DNA of 64,000 bases from Mya arenaria (Eukaryota > Mollusca > Bivalvia > Myida > Myidae): NCBI RefSeq assembly GCF_026914265.1, contig NC_069123.1, positions 32,100,678 through 32,164,677 on the forward strand. Reading direction: 5' to 3'. The position numbers and the translations under genes are program-made. Of the stretch, positions 22,940 to 34,763 are shown one piece after another. The stretch's first letter is position 1, and each line of letters begins with the position of its first letter. The notes beneath the pieces are model-generated. The model did no database searches. It was given only the letters and a program-made list of their open reading frames with translations, and was not told where the DNA came from.

Positions 22940-23440
22940 CAACAGTGACCTTGAAAATTGACCTATTCACCCGAATTTAATAGTGTATCCATTATAAATA
23001 GAGGTCATCAACTGGTAGTTTCAAAACTGCCTACCCATGAGGAGGTTTCTAGGCCCACGTGTTTATTAGTTTTTTACCTTGACCTTCGACCAACTTATCT
23101 CAAAGTCAGTATGAGTCATCTGCTAGTCATGAAAAACTGGCATACCAAGTATGAAGTTCATAGACCCAAAGAATCATCAGTTATTGTGCGGAAACCGTTT
23201 AGTCACCTCGAGTTCACCGCGACCTTCTCCTTTGACCTACTGATCTCAAAATCAATAATCAATAGAGGCTATCTACTGGTCATGACCAACCTGCATACGA
23301 AGTATGAAGCTCCTAGATCCAAGCGTTCTATAGTTATTGAGCGGAAACGAAGAGTGTCATACAGATTGACGGTCGTACTGACTGACGGACTGGTAAAGAG
23401 GGCATATACAATGTATCCCAATGAACGGGGATGACATACT
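22940..23440. repeat. Dispersed GACCTT-type repeat
   Basis: Three diverged subunits with CCTTGACCTTCGACC or CCTTTGACCTACTGATCTC and CTACTGGTCATGACCAACCT, then a tail with GACTGACGGACTGG. Related to pieces at 33100-33840, 51180-51375 and 54310-54600. Non-coding. Confidence 0.6.
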
Positions 23441-24174
23441 TATATTTTCATGAACGCTTAAACCTACGAGAGACTTAATCTAAGCAATTCACCAAAAATG
23501 CACATTTGTGCGTCTTTTTCTTCAAAATTATGCAGAGTCATGTCTTTTGCAGTGCCAACAAAAATGGCTATCTGACACCTAAGCTATGTTGTCTGTACGT
23601 CGGCGTTCAATTCTGTACCAAGTCATTTTAAAATCCTTTCAGCGGTAGAACAGATATGAAGGGGAGATGAAGTAGGGCTATGTGACTTTTGGCCATCATA
23701 TTTGACCTTGAACTTAATTTAAGCAATATAGCTGAAGAATGAAATAGGCGCGTCGACTGAGTTGGTGAAAAATTCACTACGAAAAAGGTTTACTTATTTT
23801 TACTGACACGGTATTGAATTCTTAAGGTTATTGAAGTATTTTGGACTTTCAATATTTCCACAAAACGCTTCTTTATCCCAAAATATTATCATAATGTCTG
23901 ATACATATTGATACATATATAAGGACTATCAATTGTCGACAGGAAATTTAAGTGACCATGTCGATTAACACAACACAACCCCATAACGGTTTTGGGATTA
24001 ATTACTATTTTTAATTTTATTAAAACAACAATAAATTTGTATCTGGACTACCAACAATCCATCCTAACTCACCAGTGGTGAAATCAATCCACGGAATAAC
24101 ACAAAGACTCGGAATTGGTAACTAACGTCTACGCTATATCTGGACTACCAACAATCCATCCTAACTCATCAGAG

Positions 24175-25385
24175 GCCAGATCGACTTTGAGTATCTCACA
24201 AAGACTCGGAATCGATCAACAGTATCTTACAAAGTCTCGGAATCGATCCACAGTATCTCACAAAGGCTCGGAATCGATCCTCAGTATCTCACAAAGGCTC
24301 GGAATTGATCAACAGTATCTCACAAGGACTCGGAATCGATCCACAGTATCTCACAAAGGCTCGGAATCGATCAACAGTATCTCACAAGGACTCGGAATCG
24401 ATCCACAGTATCTCACAAAGGCTCGGAATTGATCAACAGTATCTTACAAAGGCTCGGAATTGATCAACAGTATCTCACAAGGACTCGGAATCGATCCACA
24501 GTATCTCACAAAGACTCGGAATCGATCAACAGTATCTTACAAAGGCTCGAAATCGATCCACAGTATCTCACAAAGGCTCGGAATCGATCCTCAGTATCTC
24601 ACAAAGGCTCGGAATTGATCAACAGTATCTCACAAAGGCTCGGAATCGATCAACAGTATCTCACAAAGGCTCAGAATCGATCAACAGTATCTCACAAGGA
24701 CTCGGAATCGACCCTCAGTATCTCACAAAGGGTCTGAATTGATCCACAGTATCACACAAAGGCTCGGAATCGATCCACAGTATCTCACAAAGGCTCGGAA
24801 TCGATTCTCAGTATCTCACAAAGGCTCAGAATCGATCAACAGTATCTCACAAGGACTTAGAATCGACCCTCAGTATCTCACAGAGGGTCTGAATCGATCC
24901 ACAGTATCACACAAAGGCTCGGAATCGATCCACAGTATCTCACAAGGACTTGGAATCGATCCACAGTATCACACAAAGGCTCAGAATCGATCAACAGTAT
25001 CTCACAAGGACTTGGAATCGATCCACAGTATCACATAAAGGCTCGGAATCGATCCACAGTATCTCACAAAGGCTCGGAATCGATTCTCAGTATCTCACAA
25101 AGGCTCGGAATCGATCCACAGTATCTCACAGTATCTCACAAAGGCTCGGAATCGATAAACAGTATCTCACAGTATCTCACAAAGGCTCGGAATCGCTCGG
25201 AATCGATCCACAGTATCTCACAAAGGCTCGGAATCGATCCTCAGTATCTCACAAAGGCTCGGAATCGATCCACAGTATCTCACAAAGGCTCGGAATCGAT
25301 CCACAGTGTCTCACAAAGGCTCAAAATCGATCCACAGTATCTCACAAGGACTCGGAATCGATCCACAATATCCCACAAAGACTCC
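24175..25385. repeat. 31-bp minisatellite
   Basis: About forty copies of a 31-bp unit containing GGAATCGATCCACAGTATCT. Because 31 is not a multiple of three, the encoded repeat (QRLGIDPQYLTKARNRSTVS...) cycles through all frames, and the open frames here are artefacts. Confidence 0.93.
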
Positions 25386-25389
25386 ATAT

Positions 25390-26775
25390 GAACTCAGTCA
25401 CGTTATAGATCTTCATCTTTTTTCCAACAAGACCTTAGAGTCCCCATTCCGTGACGTGTACATATTTCTACGTTATGCCTTTCAAAATGTTTTTCATACG
25501 CAGAAATACAAAAAACAACTAAAGGCATCAATATTTCCATACAATAAAACCCCACATTCATAGCCAGTGCGTGTGTTTACCCTTGGTGTGATGCAGATGG
25601 AAACATAGTCTCCTACTATTAATTTGTTCTCACACAATGCTACCCTAGACATATTTCTGCCATATATAATAAATATAGCGAAAACTTTGTATATATAGGT
25701 ATAGCTTATTATCAGCAAACCCCAACGCATGTCCATTTATGTTGTTTTGTTTTTCAGTAAAAAGGGGAATAATTCAACTATATTGAACAGTTTTGGAGTT
25801 GTCACCAAGGTAAACGGTATTGCATGACGAAGAAGCTGTCGAATACGACACCGACAATAACACAAAAGCTATGAAAATACCTTAACTTTCCGTCTTTAAA
25901 AAAACAGAAGAGCTAAAAGGACTCATTATATGTATGTTTATCCTACCTAGATCGCGTATTTAGAATTTGTCAGAAATATGTTTGATCAAGAGCATTTAAA
26001 GTATTGGCCCTGTGGTTCCCGACAAATGGACTGGGGAAAATAAACCTTGGGAATACTTAGACACCAACAGCTCGGCCACCTCCGGCAAGTTTCGGGATAT
26101 GTCAAATCTGTAGGATAAGGTCTATCTCGAAGCTTGCCGGAAATGGCCGAGTTGGTGCGATTTGGCCGAGGTGTTCCGATTGCCTAATGAACACATTCAG
26201 GTAACAGGTTCAGCCTATATTTTGTGAAAAGTGAATAGGTCGTTCTAGAATGTAAATATAAGGATATGATTCAAGATCAAGAAACCCTGTGTGTCCATAA
26301 CAAACTGACAATAACTATACCAAAATGGCAAGTGTCGTGAAATTCACGTATATAATGAAAACACACGACAAAGGTTATAGACACGACGTATGGTAAGAAG
26401 AAGTGAAACACATACCGGACATAATATATCATCATGCTACGAAACTTAACAGATCTGTGTAGCATATTTGAAATATGAGCTCATGGGATTGGGATGTGAT
26501 TTAAACAGTTTGAGTTGAAATAAGACCTGCATTTAATGCATGCTCCAAGTAACACAAACGTGCGTGATAATGGGTTAAGATTTGTGTTTTAAAGAAACTG
26601 ACAAACTTGTATCGTCTTCACGTGTTGGACTGTTGATTTTATTTGTTAATTTTGGAGTAGATAAATAATTCAAAAAAGAGTAACCACAACAAGCAAATGA
26701 ATTTATTTCATATTTCATTTTGTTTACATTATTGAAAAAATACAACTATGGAATAAGTTTAAATACAAACAAGAC
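25390..26775 (+). other. 5' flank of the cGLR gene
   Basis: AT-rich, with the inverted repeat at 26062-26157. No TATA box close to the ATG is convincing and no upstream coding exon was seen; a 5' UTR intron cannot be excluded. Confidence 0.45.
26062..26157. repeat. Inverted repeat of about 96 bp
   Basis: CACCAACAGCTCGGCCACCT and CCGGCAAG at the left pair with CTTGCCGG and AATGGCCGAGTTGGTG at the right. Perhaps a distant relative of the MULE-like ends (GGCCGAGGTGTTCCGAT follows), 600 bp upstream of the cGLR gene. Confidence 0.55.
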
Positions 26776-28854
26776 ATGGATAGTGACCGGGAGAGTGAGA
26801 GACTGTTTTCTCTGCGGCTGTCCCAGGTGATGGAGGATATCGGTGTCAACAGACGGATGATTGAGTGGAGAAGGAACACATTTCTCAGGATTGAAACATT
26901 CAGTACTATTTGTTCGATTTTAAAGTATATACCTTTAACTGATTACGTCTTTGGTAGTCAGACTGAGGCCACAACAACTTTTTGGATGGAATCGGATCAT
27001 GACACCTTGCATAGTGACGAAAGTGTCCATGTCATTCTCCACTTGAACAAATGGCAGAAAGGAAAGCCAAATCTTTTGGTTTTAAGGGATGAGCTCACTC
27101 CTCCGCAGCACTGTTACTTACAGAGACTGAGAGGTGACGTGCCACTACCAGCAGTAAAAACAGAAGGTCCTGATGATGTGCTCATTGGTGATGGGAGAGT
27201 GTTAGTGGCCAATACATGGGTTGAATGGCACAAAGCATACAGTAGTGGTTGGTTTAAAATTACTCAACACGGACCATCAATAACTGTCAATGAAGAAGCG
27301 GACAATGTTTATGCATACCAATGTGCAGAACTACCAGAGGAATGCCAGTTCATGTTTCACAGACCACGCCCTGGACATTGGCCAAGTACAGGCATAATGG
27401 AAAGGGCCAGGGAGGCTGGAGTCTTCTTTGTACCGCAGAGCTACAGAGAGAGCCCACCTCCAAAATCATGTGAACATGAAGCATTCGTTTGTAACATTCC
27501 GTCAACATTGCTAAACTACCCTTTATCGAAATTGCAGTGGCGGTTTTCAACTACATTAATGGAAAGATATTTGATGTTTGATATAACAACTGCACAAGTG
27601 AAAGCATATACACTTACCAAACTAATAAGAAAATCTGTTTTCAAACCACTGTATGAAGATCGCTTCTGCACTTTTCATATTAAAACTGCAATGATGTATA
27701 CAATAGAAAACTATCCCCCTACAATATGGAGGGAAGACAACATTGTGCAATGTGTTAGTCTCATTCTGACTACACTTTTAAGATGGTTAAAACAAAAATA
27801 CTGTCCGCATTTTACGATTTCTGGAGTCAACCTTTTTGTTGGGAAGTTGCACAAATGGGAACTTCCTAAATTGATCGGCATTATTTCAGATTTGATCAAC
27901 TCAAAACTGCAGTGTCTGAACAATTTCAGCCATATAGGCACGAGGCTGCAACAATATAAAGGAAATGAAAAAAATATATGTCACAATATAAACATGACTC
28001 CAACTGAGTGTAATGCCTTTAGGAAAATATTGTATCTAGAAATGCAATACCTCTTGAATTGCATTCCAAAACATTTCAACGATAGCAAAGTTCATGAAAT
28101 GTTATTTCACGCAACCCTTTTAAGAATGAATTCAAATTCCTTCAGTGACATAGAACAGGAAGTAGCTTCTCTCATAAACCCATTCTTTTATAGTACCATT
28201 GCCTCCAAATTTGCCTCAATCCTCCACAGTCAACCGATTACACAGCAAATTGTCGACTGGTACAAGCTGTCAATTGAAATAATGACTGACTGTGCAGCAT
28301 TACTAGGACTAGAAGTGTGGCAGTGTTGTACACATAGTGGAAGGACGGGGTCAAAACCAAGCAATGAGCTTTGCAACAAGATGGTCTCCTTCTCAAGTAA
28401 AGAGCTGCTAACAAAATACATGATGACGTGCATTACATTTACAAAAGAAGAAATAAACTGCATTCCAAAACATCTTGCTTACGAAATGTGCAGGTGTATA
28501 GAATCTAAAGACAGACCACCTTATGAAGAGTGGAAGAACAATGTAGTCATTGACTGTATCCCATTCCTTTACTACTTACAACACCTCACGTACAGGGAAC
28601 TACATCAGCCAATAAAAGCATTTACGGCACTAGATAACCTTCTGGAGTACACCAAGGGAACACGCCATGGCCATATAGACACAGCCTTCAACATACTGGG
28701 TCACTGCTTTGAACTGCAGAACAGGCTGGACCAGGCTTGGCTGTGCTACAAGAAATCATTGAAAATTTATAACAACGACAATGCAGCCATCAGGCACTTA
28801 GCAAGAATAGTACATGAGTTTATAACAAAGACAATGCCTCCATCTGGCATGTAG
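26776..28854 (+). CDS. Mab-21 / cGAS-like receptor (cGLR) nucleotidyltransferase, single exon, 692 aa
   Basis: Member of the Mab-21/cGAS-like family, heavily expanded in bivalves. Active members sense nucleic acid and make cyclic-dinucleotide-type second messengers for STING; many molluscan members are uncharacterised. The core nucleotidyltransferase motif reads FGS at 59-61 with Glu64, then SDHD at 73-76 supplying the two metal-binding Asp. Asp176 in ADNVYAY is my candidate for the third acidic residue. The family signature HRPRPGHWP is at 195-203. The Mab-21 C-terminal helical domain follows, with the diagnostic FHIKTAMMY (300-308) and CPHFTISGVNLFVGKL (343-358). The C-terminus (about 630-681) is TPR-like: FNILGHCFELQNRLDQAW, then DNAAIRHLARIVHE. 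The ATG chosen is the first of a long uninterrupted frame. The last 11 residues (682-692) are read in a shifted phase from the first unit of the flanking minisatellite, so the native C-terminus may have been rewritten. Enzymatic activity is not proven by sequence. Confidence 0.9.
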   Translation: MDSDRESERLFSLRLSQVMEDIGVNRRMIEWRRNTFLRIETFSTICSILKYIPLTDYVFGSQTEATTTFWMESDHDTLHSDESVHVILHLNKWQKGKPNLLVLRDELTPPQHCYLQRLRGDVPLPAVKTEGPDDVLIGDGRVLVANTWVEWHKAYSSGWFKITQHGPSITVNEEADNVYAYQCAELPEECQFMFHRPRPGHWPSTGIMERAREAGVFFVPQSYRESPPPKSCEHEAFVCNIPSTLLNYPLSKLQWRFSTTLMERYLMFDITTAQVKAYTLTKLIRKSVFKPLYEDRFCTFHIKTAMMYTIENYPPTIWREDNIVQCVSLILTTLLRWLKQKYCPHFTISGVNLFVGKLHKWELPKLIGIISDLINSKLQCLNNFSHIGTRLQQYKGNEKNICHNINMTPTECNAFRKILYLEMQYLLNCIPKHFNDSKVHEMLFHATLLRMNSNSFSDIEQEVASLINPFFYSTIASKFASILHSQPITQQIVDWYKLSIEIMTDCAALLGLEVWQCCTHSGRTGSKPSNELCNKMVSFSSKELLTKYMMTCITFTKEEINCIPKHLAYEMCRCIESKDRPPYEEWKNNVVIDCIPFLYYLQHLTYRELHQPIKAFTALDNLLEYTKGTRHGHIDTAFNILGHCFELQNRLDQAWLCYKKSLKIYNNDNAAIRHLARIVHEFITKTMPPSGM

Positions 28855-31660
28855 CCAGGGTAGTACATGAGTGTATAACAAAGACAACGCTGCTATCTGG
28901 CATGTAGCCAGGGTAGTACATGAGTGTATAACAAAGACAACGCTGCTATCTGGCATGTAGCCAGGATAGTACATAAGTGTATAACAAGACAATGCCTCCA
29001 TCTGACATTTAACCAGGGTAGTACATAAGTGTATAACAAAGACAATGCCATCTGGCATGTAGCCAGGATAGTACATAAGTGTATAACAAGGACAATGCCA
29101 TCTAGCATGTAGCCAGGATAGTACATAAGTGTATAACAAAGACAACGCTGCCAGATGGCATGTAGCCAGGATAGTACATAAGTGTATAACAAAGACAATG
29201 CCTACATCTGGCATGTAGCCAGGATAGTACATAAGTGTATAACAAGGACAATGCCATCTAGCATGTAGCCAGGATAGTACATAAGTGTATAACAAAGACA
29301 ATGCCTACATCTGGCATGTAGCCAGGATAGTACATGAGTGTATAACAAGGACAATGCCATCTAGCATGTAGCCAGGATAGTACATAAGTGTATAACAAAG
29401 ACAATGCCTACATCTGGCATGTAGCCAGGATAGTACATGAGTGTATAACAAGGACAATGCCATCTAGCATGTAGCCAGGATAGTACATAAGTGTATAACA
29501 AGGACAATGCCATCTAGCATGTAGCCAGGATAGTACATAAGTGTATAACAAGGACAATGCCATCTAGCATGTAGCCAGGATAGTACATAAGTGTATAACA
29601 AAGACCATGCCTCCATCCAGCATGTAGCCAGGATAGTACATAAGTGTATAACAAAGACAACGCTGCCAGATGGCATGTAGCCAGGATAGTACATAAGTGT
29701 ATAACAAAGACAATGCCTACATCTGGCATGTAGCCAGGATAGTACATAAGTGTATAACAAGGACAATGCCATCTGGCATGTAGCCAGGATAGTACATAAG
29801 TGTATAACAAGGACAATGCCATCTGGCATGTAGCCAGGATAGTACATAAGTGTATAACAAAGACAACGCCTCCATCTGGCATGTAGCCAGGATAGTACAT
29901 AAGTGTATAACAAAGACAACGCTGCCATCTGGCATGTAGCCAGGATAGTACATAAGTGTATAACAAAGACCATGCCATCTAGCATGTAGCCAGGATAGTA
30001 CATAAGTGTATAACAAAGACAACGCTGCCATCTGGCATGTAGCCAGGATAGTACATAAGTGTATAACAAAGACAACGCCTCCATCTGGCATGTAGCCAGG
30101 ATAGTACATAAGTGTATAACAAGGACAATGCCATCTGGCATGTAGCCAGGATAGTACATAAGTGTATAACAAAGACAACGCTGCCATCTGGCATGTAGCC
30201 AGGATAGTACATAAGTGTATAACAAAGACCATGCCTCCATCTGGCATGTAGCCAGGATAGTACATAAGTGTATAACAAAGACAATGCCTACATCTGGCAT
30301 GTAGCCAGGATAGTACATAAGTGTATAACAAGGACAATGCCTCCATCTGGCATGTAGCTATGATAGTACATAAGTGTATAACAAGGACAATGCCATCTGG
30401 CATGTAGCCAGGATAGTACATAAGTGTATAACAAGGACAATGCCATCTGGCATGTAGCCAGGATAGTACATAAGTGTATAACAAAGACAATGCCATTTGG
30501 CATGTAGCCAGGATAGTACATGAGTGTATAACAAGGACAATGCCATTTGGCATGTAGCCAGGATAGTACATAAGTGTATAACAAGGACAATGCCATCTGG
30601 CATGTAGCCAGGATAGTACATGAGTGTATAACAAGGACAATGCCATTTGGCATGTAGCCAGGATAGTACATAAGTGTATAACAAGGACAATGCCATCTGG
30701 CATGTAGCCAGGATAGTACATAAGTGTATAACAAGGACAATGCCATCTGGCATGTAGCCAGGATAGTACATAAGTGTATAACAAGGACAATGCCATTTGG
30801 CATGTAGCCAGGATAGTACATGAGTGTATAACAAAGACAATGGCTCCATCTGGCATGTAGCCAGGATAGTACATAAGTGTATAACAAGGACAATGCCTCC
30901 ATCTGGCATGTAGCCAGGATAGTACATGAGTGTATAACAAAGACAACGCCTCCATCTGGCATGTAGCCAGGATAGTACATGAGTGTATAACAAAGACAAT
31001 GCCATCTAGCATGTAGCCAGGATAGTACATAAGTGTATAACAAAGACAATGCCTCCATCTGGCATGTAGCCAGGATAGTACATAAGTGTATAACAAAGAC
31101 AATGCCATCTAGCATGTAGCCAGGATAGTACATAAGTGTATAACAAAGACAATGCCTCCATCTGGCATGTAGCCAGAATAGCACATGAGTGTATAACAAA
31201 GACAATGCCTCCATCTGGCATGTAGCCAGGATAGTACATGAGTGTATAACAAAGACAATGCCATCTAGCATGTAGCCAGGAAAGTACATGAGTGTATAAC
31301 AAAGACAATGCCTCCATCTGGCATGTAGCCAGGATAGTACATGAGTGTATAACAAGGACAATGCCATCTAGCATGTAGCCAGGATAGTACATAAGTGTAT
31401 AACAAAGACAATGCCTCCATCTGGGATGTAGCCAGAATAGCACATGAGTGTATAACAAAGACAATGCCTCCATCTGGCATGTAGCCAGGATAGTACATGA
31501 GTGTATAACAAAGACAATGCCGCCATCTGGCATGTAGCCAGGATAGTACATGAGTGTATAATTTAGACAATGCCTCCATCTGGAATGTAGCCAGGATAGA
31601 ACATAAATGTAGTACAAAGACAAATTATCCATCTGGCGTGTAACCATGATAGTACATAAG
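28768..31660. repeat. Minisatellite (53/50-bp units) derived from the 3' coding end of the cGLR gene
   Basis: About fifty head-to-tail units. Unit 0 is the gene's own codons for YNNDNAAIRHLARIVHE (28768 onward, 53 bp to the next unit). Units 1 to 3 are also 53 bp and align with it base for base apart from scattered substitutions; later units are 53 bp or 50 bp, the latter lacking three bases beside the CCATCTGG segment. Degenerate units continue to about 31830, with a longer duplication of roughly 175 bp near 31660-31880. All three minus-strand frames of the unit lack stops, which explains the long apparent frames there. Confidence 0.93.
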
Positions 31661-31936
31661 TGTTTGCATTGAATTGTGTTTTTCAAGTTAACTAATGTTT
31701 AACTGACTGGAATGTAGCCAGGATAGTACATGAGTGTATAATTTAGACAATGTCTCCATCTGGAATGTAGCCAGGATAGAACATGAGTGTATAACAAAGA
31801 AAAAGCCTCTATATGGCATTAAGCCAGGACAAGTGTTTGCATTAAATTGTGTTTTTCCAGTTAACTAATGTTTAACTGATTATTATAAAATTAATGTTAG
31901 TACATACTTTTAATGCATACAAGGGAATAATTCAAT

Positions 31937-31942
31937 AATAAA
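31937..31942 (+). terminator. Candidate poly(A) signal AATAAA beyond the cGLR minisatellite
   Basis: An AATAAA hexamer follows the end of the array. If used, the cGLR 3' UTR would include the whole minisatellite. A single hexamer in AT-rich DNA is weak evidence. Confidence 0.25.
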
Positions 31943-32199
31943 GAAATCAAAGCCAGATGTTTTCGCCTGTCAAAATGATGAGGCATGTTATACATGGTGT
32001 CTTCCTTTGAAATAGTATGCCTTGGCATATGTGTATTTTGCCATATAATGTGGAAGGGACTCGAACATTGTATGAAATAGCATTTTTTTAGATTAAGTAT
32101 GGCTACTTGTTTCAAGTGTTAAAACTAATGTATTGACAGCTTGCAGCCTTCTGGAACTAACGTTTTGTGTTTGGGTCAGCTGAAAACGTTGCATATTAA

Positions 32200-32556
32200 A
32201 GCTGCACTCTCACAGATTTACCATTTTTGCAACTTTTTTATTTTTTGTCTTGGAAAGATCATTTTTTTGCTTAAATGTCAGCAAACCAAATAATAGCAGA
32301 CTGCTGACAAAAAAACAGATCACGGATTTTCATATTTTTGTTAGAAAATTAATGTTTTATGGCTTAAACCGTTACTAAGTTAAAGAAAATTGCATAAAAC
32401 ATCAATGTTCGAACTTAAATCTAAAAATCTGCAACCAATTATTTTGTCTGCAGTCTTATATAACTGGTTTCCATGGATTTTCGCAAAAATTGGCTCGTTT
32501 CAAAACAAAAAATAAAAAAAAAATTGTCAAAACTTTCAATCTGTGAGTGTGCAGCT
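32200..32556. mobile_element. TTAA-type palindromic MITE, full length
   Basis: AGCTGCACTCTCACAGATTT ... CAATCTGTGAGTGTGCAGCT, flanked by TTAA and TTGA. Long internal complementarity around GCTTAAACCGTTACTAAG. A TTAA target suggests piggyBac-type mobilisation. Confidence 0.75.
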
Positions 32557-33049
32557 TTGAGGAGAGAAAATAGTTGCATGAACTATTCTAATATGTGTCA
32601 GTGACAGTAGTTCATATTTAAAGCATGTACATAATAGTTACAACACACACTAAAAGATAACTATATGTATTAAAGGGACTCGCTCATGTTTTCACCAAAA
32701 ATTATTTTTTCTGGTAATGCATCTGAAAACACTTATTGTATCATTTTTTTACTCAATGATACCGAAATGACCATTGGCATTAAAGTTTGACCCTGACCTT
32801 GAACCAAGCTGGCTGTAAGATGCCCTTTGCATATTATCTTAATATGGTGAATATTTGTTGAGAGTAATTTCAAAATCCTCCAAAGGGTTCAAGATATATG
32901 GAACGGACTCAAATAATAGTCATGTGAAGTTCATATGACCTTTGAACTCTGTGTGACCTTGATCTTAAACACAGCATGACAAAATAACTAGCACTGGGTA
33001 ACTTTTAAGTGAATGTTATATGTAAATGGCTTTATCATGTATACTACAT

Positions 33050-33845
33050 CCTGGTATCACTATTATAACTGTTCATTCACTGGTAGTATTGAAACTGCCA
33101 ACCAATGATGAGCTTCCCAGGCCGAAGTGTTCTCATGAGCTATTGACCTTCACCTTTGACCCACTGACCTAAACATTGGTGGAATTTATCACTGGTTATG
33201 ACTTAACTGGCTTCCATGTTTGAGGTCACTCAGACCAAGCGTTCTTCAGTATTTGATCGAAAACAGATTTTCAGCTCAGTATCACCACGACCTTTACCTT
33301 TGTCTCATTGACCTAACAATCACTGGAAATGGTAGGGTTCATCTTCTAGTCATGACCAACCTGCCTACCAAGTTTGAGGTCTCTGGGACAAAGTGTTTTG
33401 ATTGGAAACAGATTTTTACCACGACCTTAAACTTTGTCCCAATTACTTTAAAATCAGTTGGGTTCTACTGGTCATGCCAAACCTGCCTACCAATTCACAG
33501 GGCCCTAGCTGTATTCAGTTAGTGATCAGAAATACCACAACCCTGACCTTTGACCCAATCCTCAAAATCACTATGGTTCATGTGCTGGTCATTAACAACC
33601 TACCTACCAAGTTTGATGCAGGTCCCTTGGCCTCATCAGTTTTCTATTACTGATTGGAAACAGATTTTCAGGTCTCAAGGTCAACATTACCTTGACCTTC
33701 AACCCAATAACCTCATAATTCATAGGGTTCATCTAATGGTCACAACAAATCTGTCAACCAAGTTTGATGTCCCTGTGAATAAGAGTTCATAAATTCCGTC
33801 TGGATGGTGCGATTACTATGTGATGTCCTTTCGGGGCATAAAAAA
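33050..33845. repeat. Dispersed GACCTT-type repeat, several subunits
   Basis: Four or five subunits with ACCTTTGACCCACTGACCT, TCATGACCAACCTGCCTACC and GTTTGA(G/T)GT. It ends GTCTGGATGGTGCGATTA and TTTCGGGGCATAAAAA, the same style of right end as the satellite-cored elements. Confidence 0.6.
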
Positions 33846-34424
33846 TAACTATGTTATAGTTTACTGGATCAAGTATTATGTTGATAAGCCCTCTCACAGT
33901 CTTAGAAAGATGTGGCCATTAATGGTCAGACAAAGAACAAAACAACAAATATGAGTCTTATTTTGTTTCCAAAATTTATGATATCAATGATCTGTTTCAA
34001 CAAAAAAATGATAGCACAGTTATTTTGCAAAAAAAGACTGTAACAGAGACATTGACAGCTTGTTCAATGATTTGTGATAGTCTTTGGCTGTATATAATAA
34101 TAATGTGCAAATATTAAATCACTGTATATATACATGGTATGCTTAAAGTCACCATATTAAACTAACAACAAATAACAAAATTACACCTAAATTATGGGTA
34201 CACCATTTTTCAATTACCTTTGAGAATTTGAATGCAATATAATTATTATGCATATGCAATTATTTTTATTAAATTTCAATAAAATAAGAAAATACTCTAT
34301 TATGTGCTTGGGAATGCAGAGTTGTTTTAAATCCAATATCATGATACACTTGAAAGAATGTCAAATATGGTAAATAAAAACAAGTATAGAAGCTTATAAT
34401 ATGTATATTATTGGTTTGAAGTAG

Positions 34425-34640
34425 CTACATCAATCTGAGTGGTGATCAGTCTCAGATGAGATTTTATACTAGTGAGCATTATTGCTAAGTTTTGTAAAGA
34501 TTGGAGAAGTAATGCTGAAGTTAGAGAATATACATGAAAGTGTGACGGCACAGACACTGACAACGTGCGGGCAACTACAATGCGTATGACGCCTCCGGAC
34601 ATCATCATTCCTCCATGTCTGCCATGCGATGCAATAAATA
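34425..34640. repeat. Dispersed repeat, shared with KLHL intron 6
   Basis: TGAGATTTTATACTAGTGAGC, cut here to its motif TGAGATTT..AC, together with GATTGGAGAAGTAATGCTGA, corresponds to TTGAGATTTAACACTTAAGC and GATTAGAGAAGAAATTTCTG at 52185-52385. About 200 bp, diverged. Confidence 0.4.
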
Positions 34641-34763
34641 CATTTCTGATAATGAAAGTTTTTCATGAGTGCTGATATATGATTCATAACATTACCGTAT
34701 CTGCTGTACCGTTATGTGGATTCTGGATTATTTTGATGTCATTTGAAAGGATTTTGTTGAAAT

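Noticed and set aside
22958-23434. A 158-codon plus-strand gene
   Set aside because: Lies wholly within a dispersed GACCTT-type repeat; frames shift between copies and the peptide has no domain pattern.
24115-25408. Overlapping plus-strand frames with LGIDPQYLTKARNRSTVSHKG repeats, 99-152 codons
   Set aside because: A 31-bp tandem unit with no stop in any frame. The peptide period is exactly three units, with no start context or homology.
28798-31686. Very long minus-strand open frames (up to 463 codons, LLYTYVLSWLHARW... and relatives)
   Set aside because: All three minus-strand frames of the 50/53-bp minisatellite unit lack stops, so the frames are by-products of the repeat and overlap each other.
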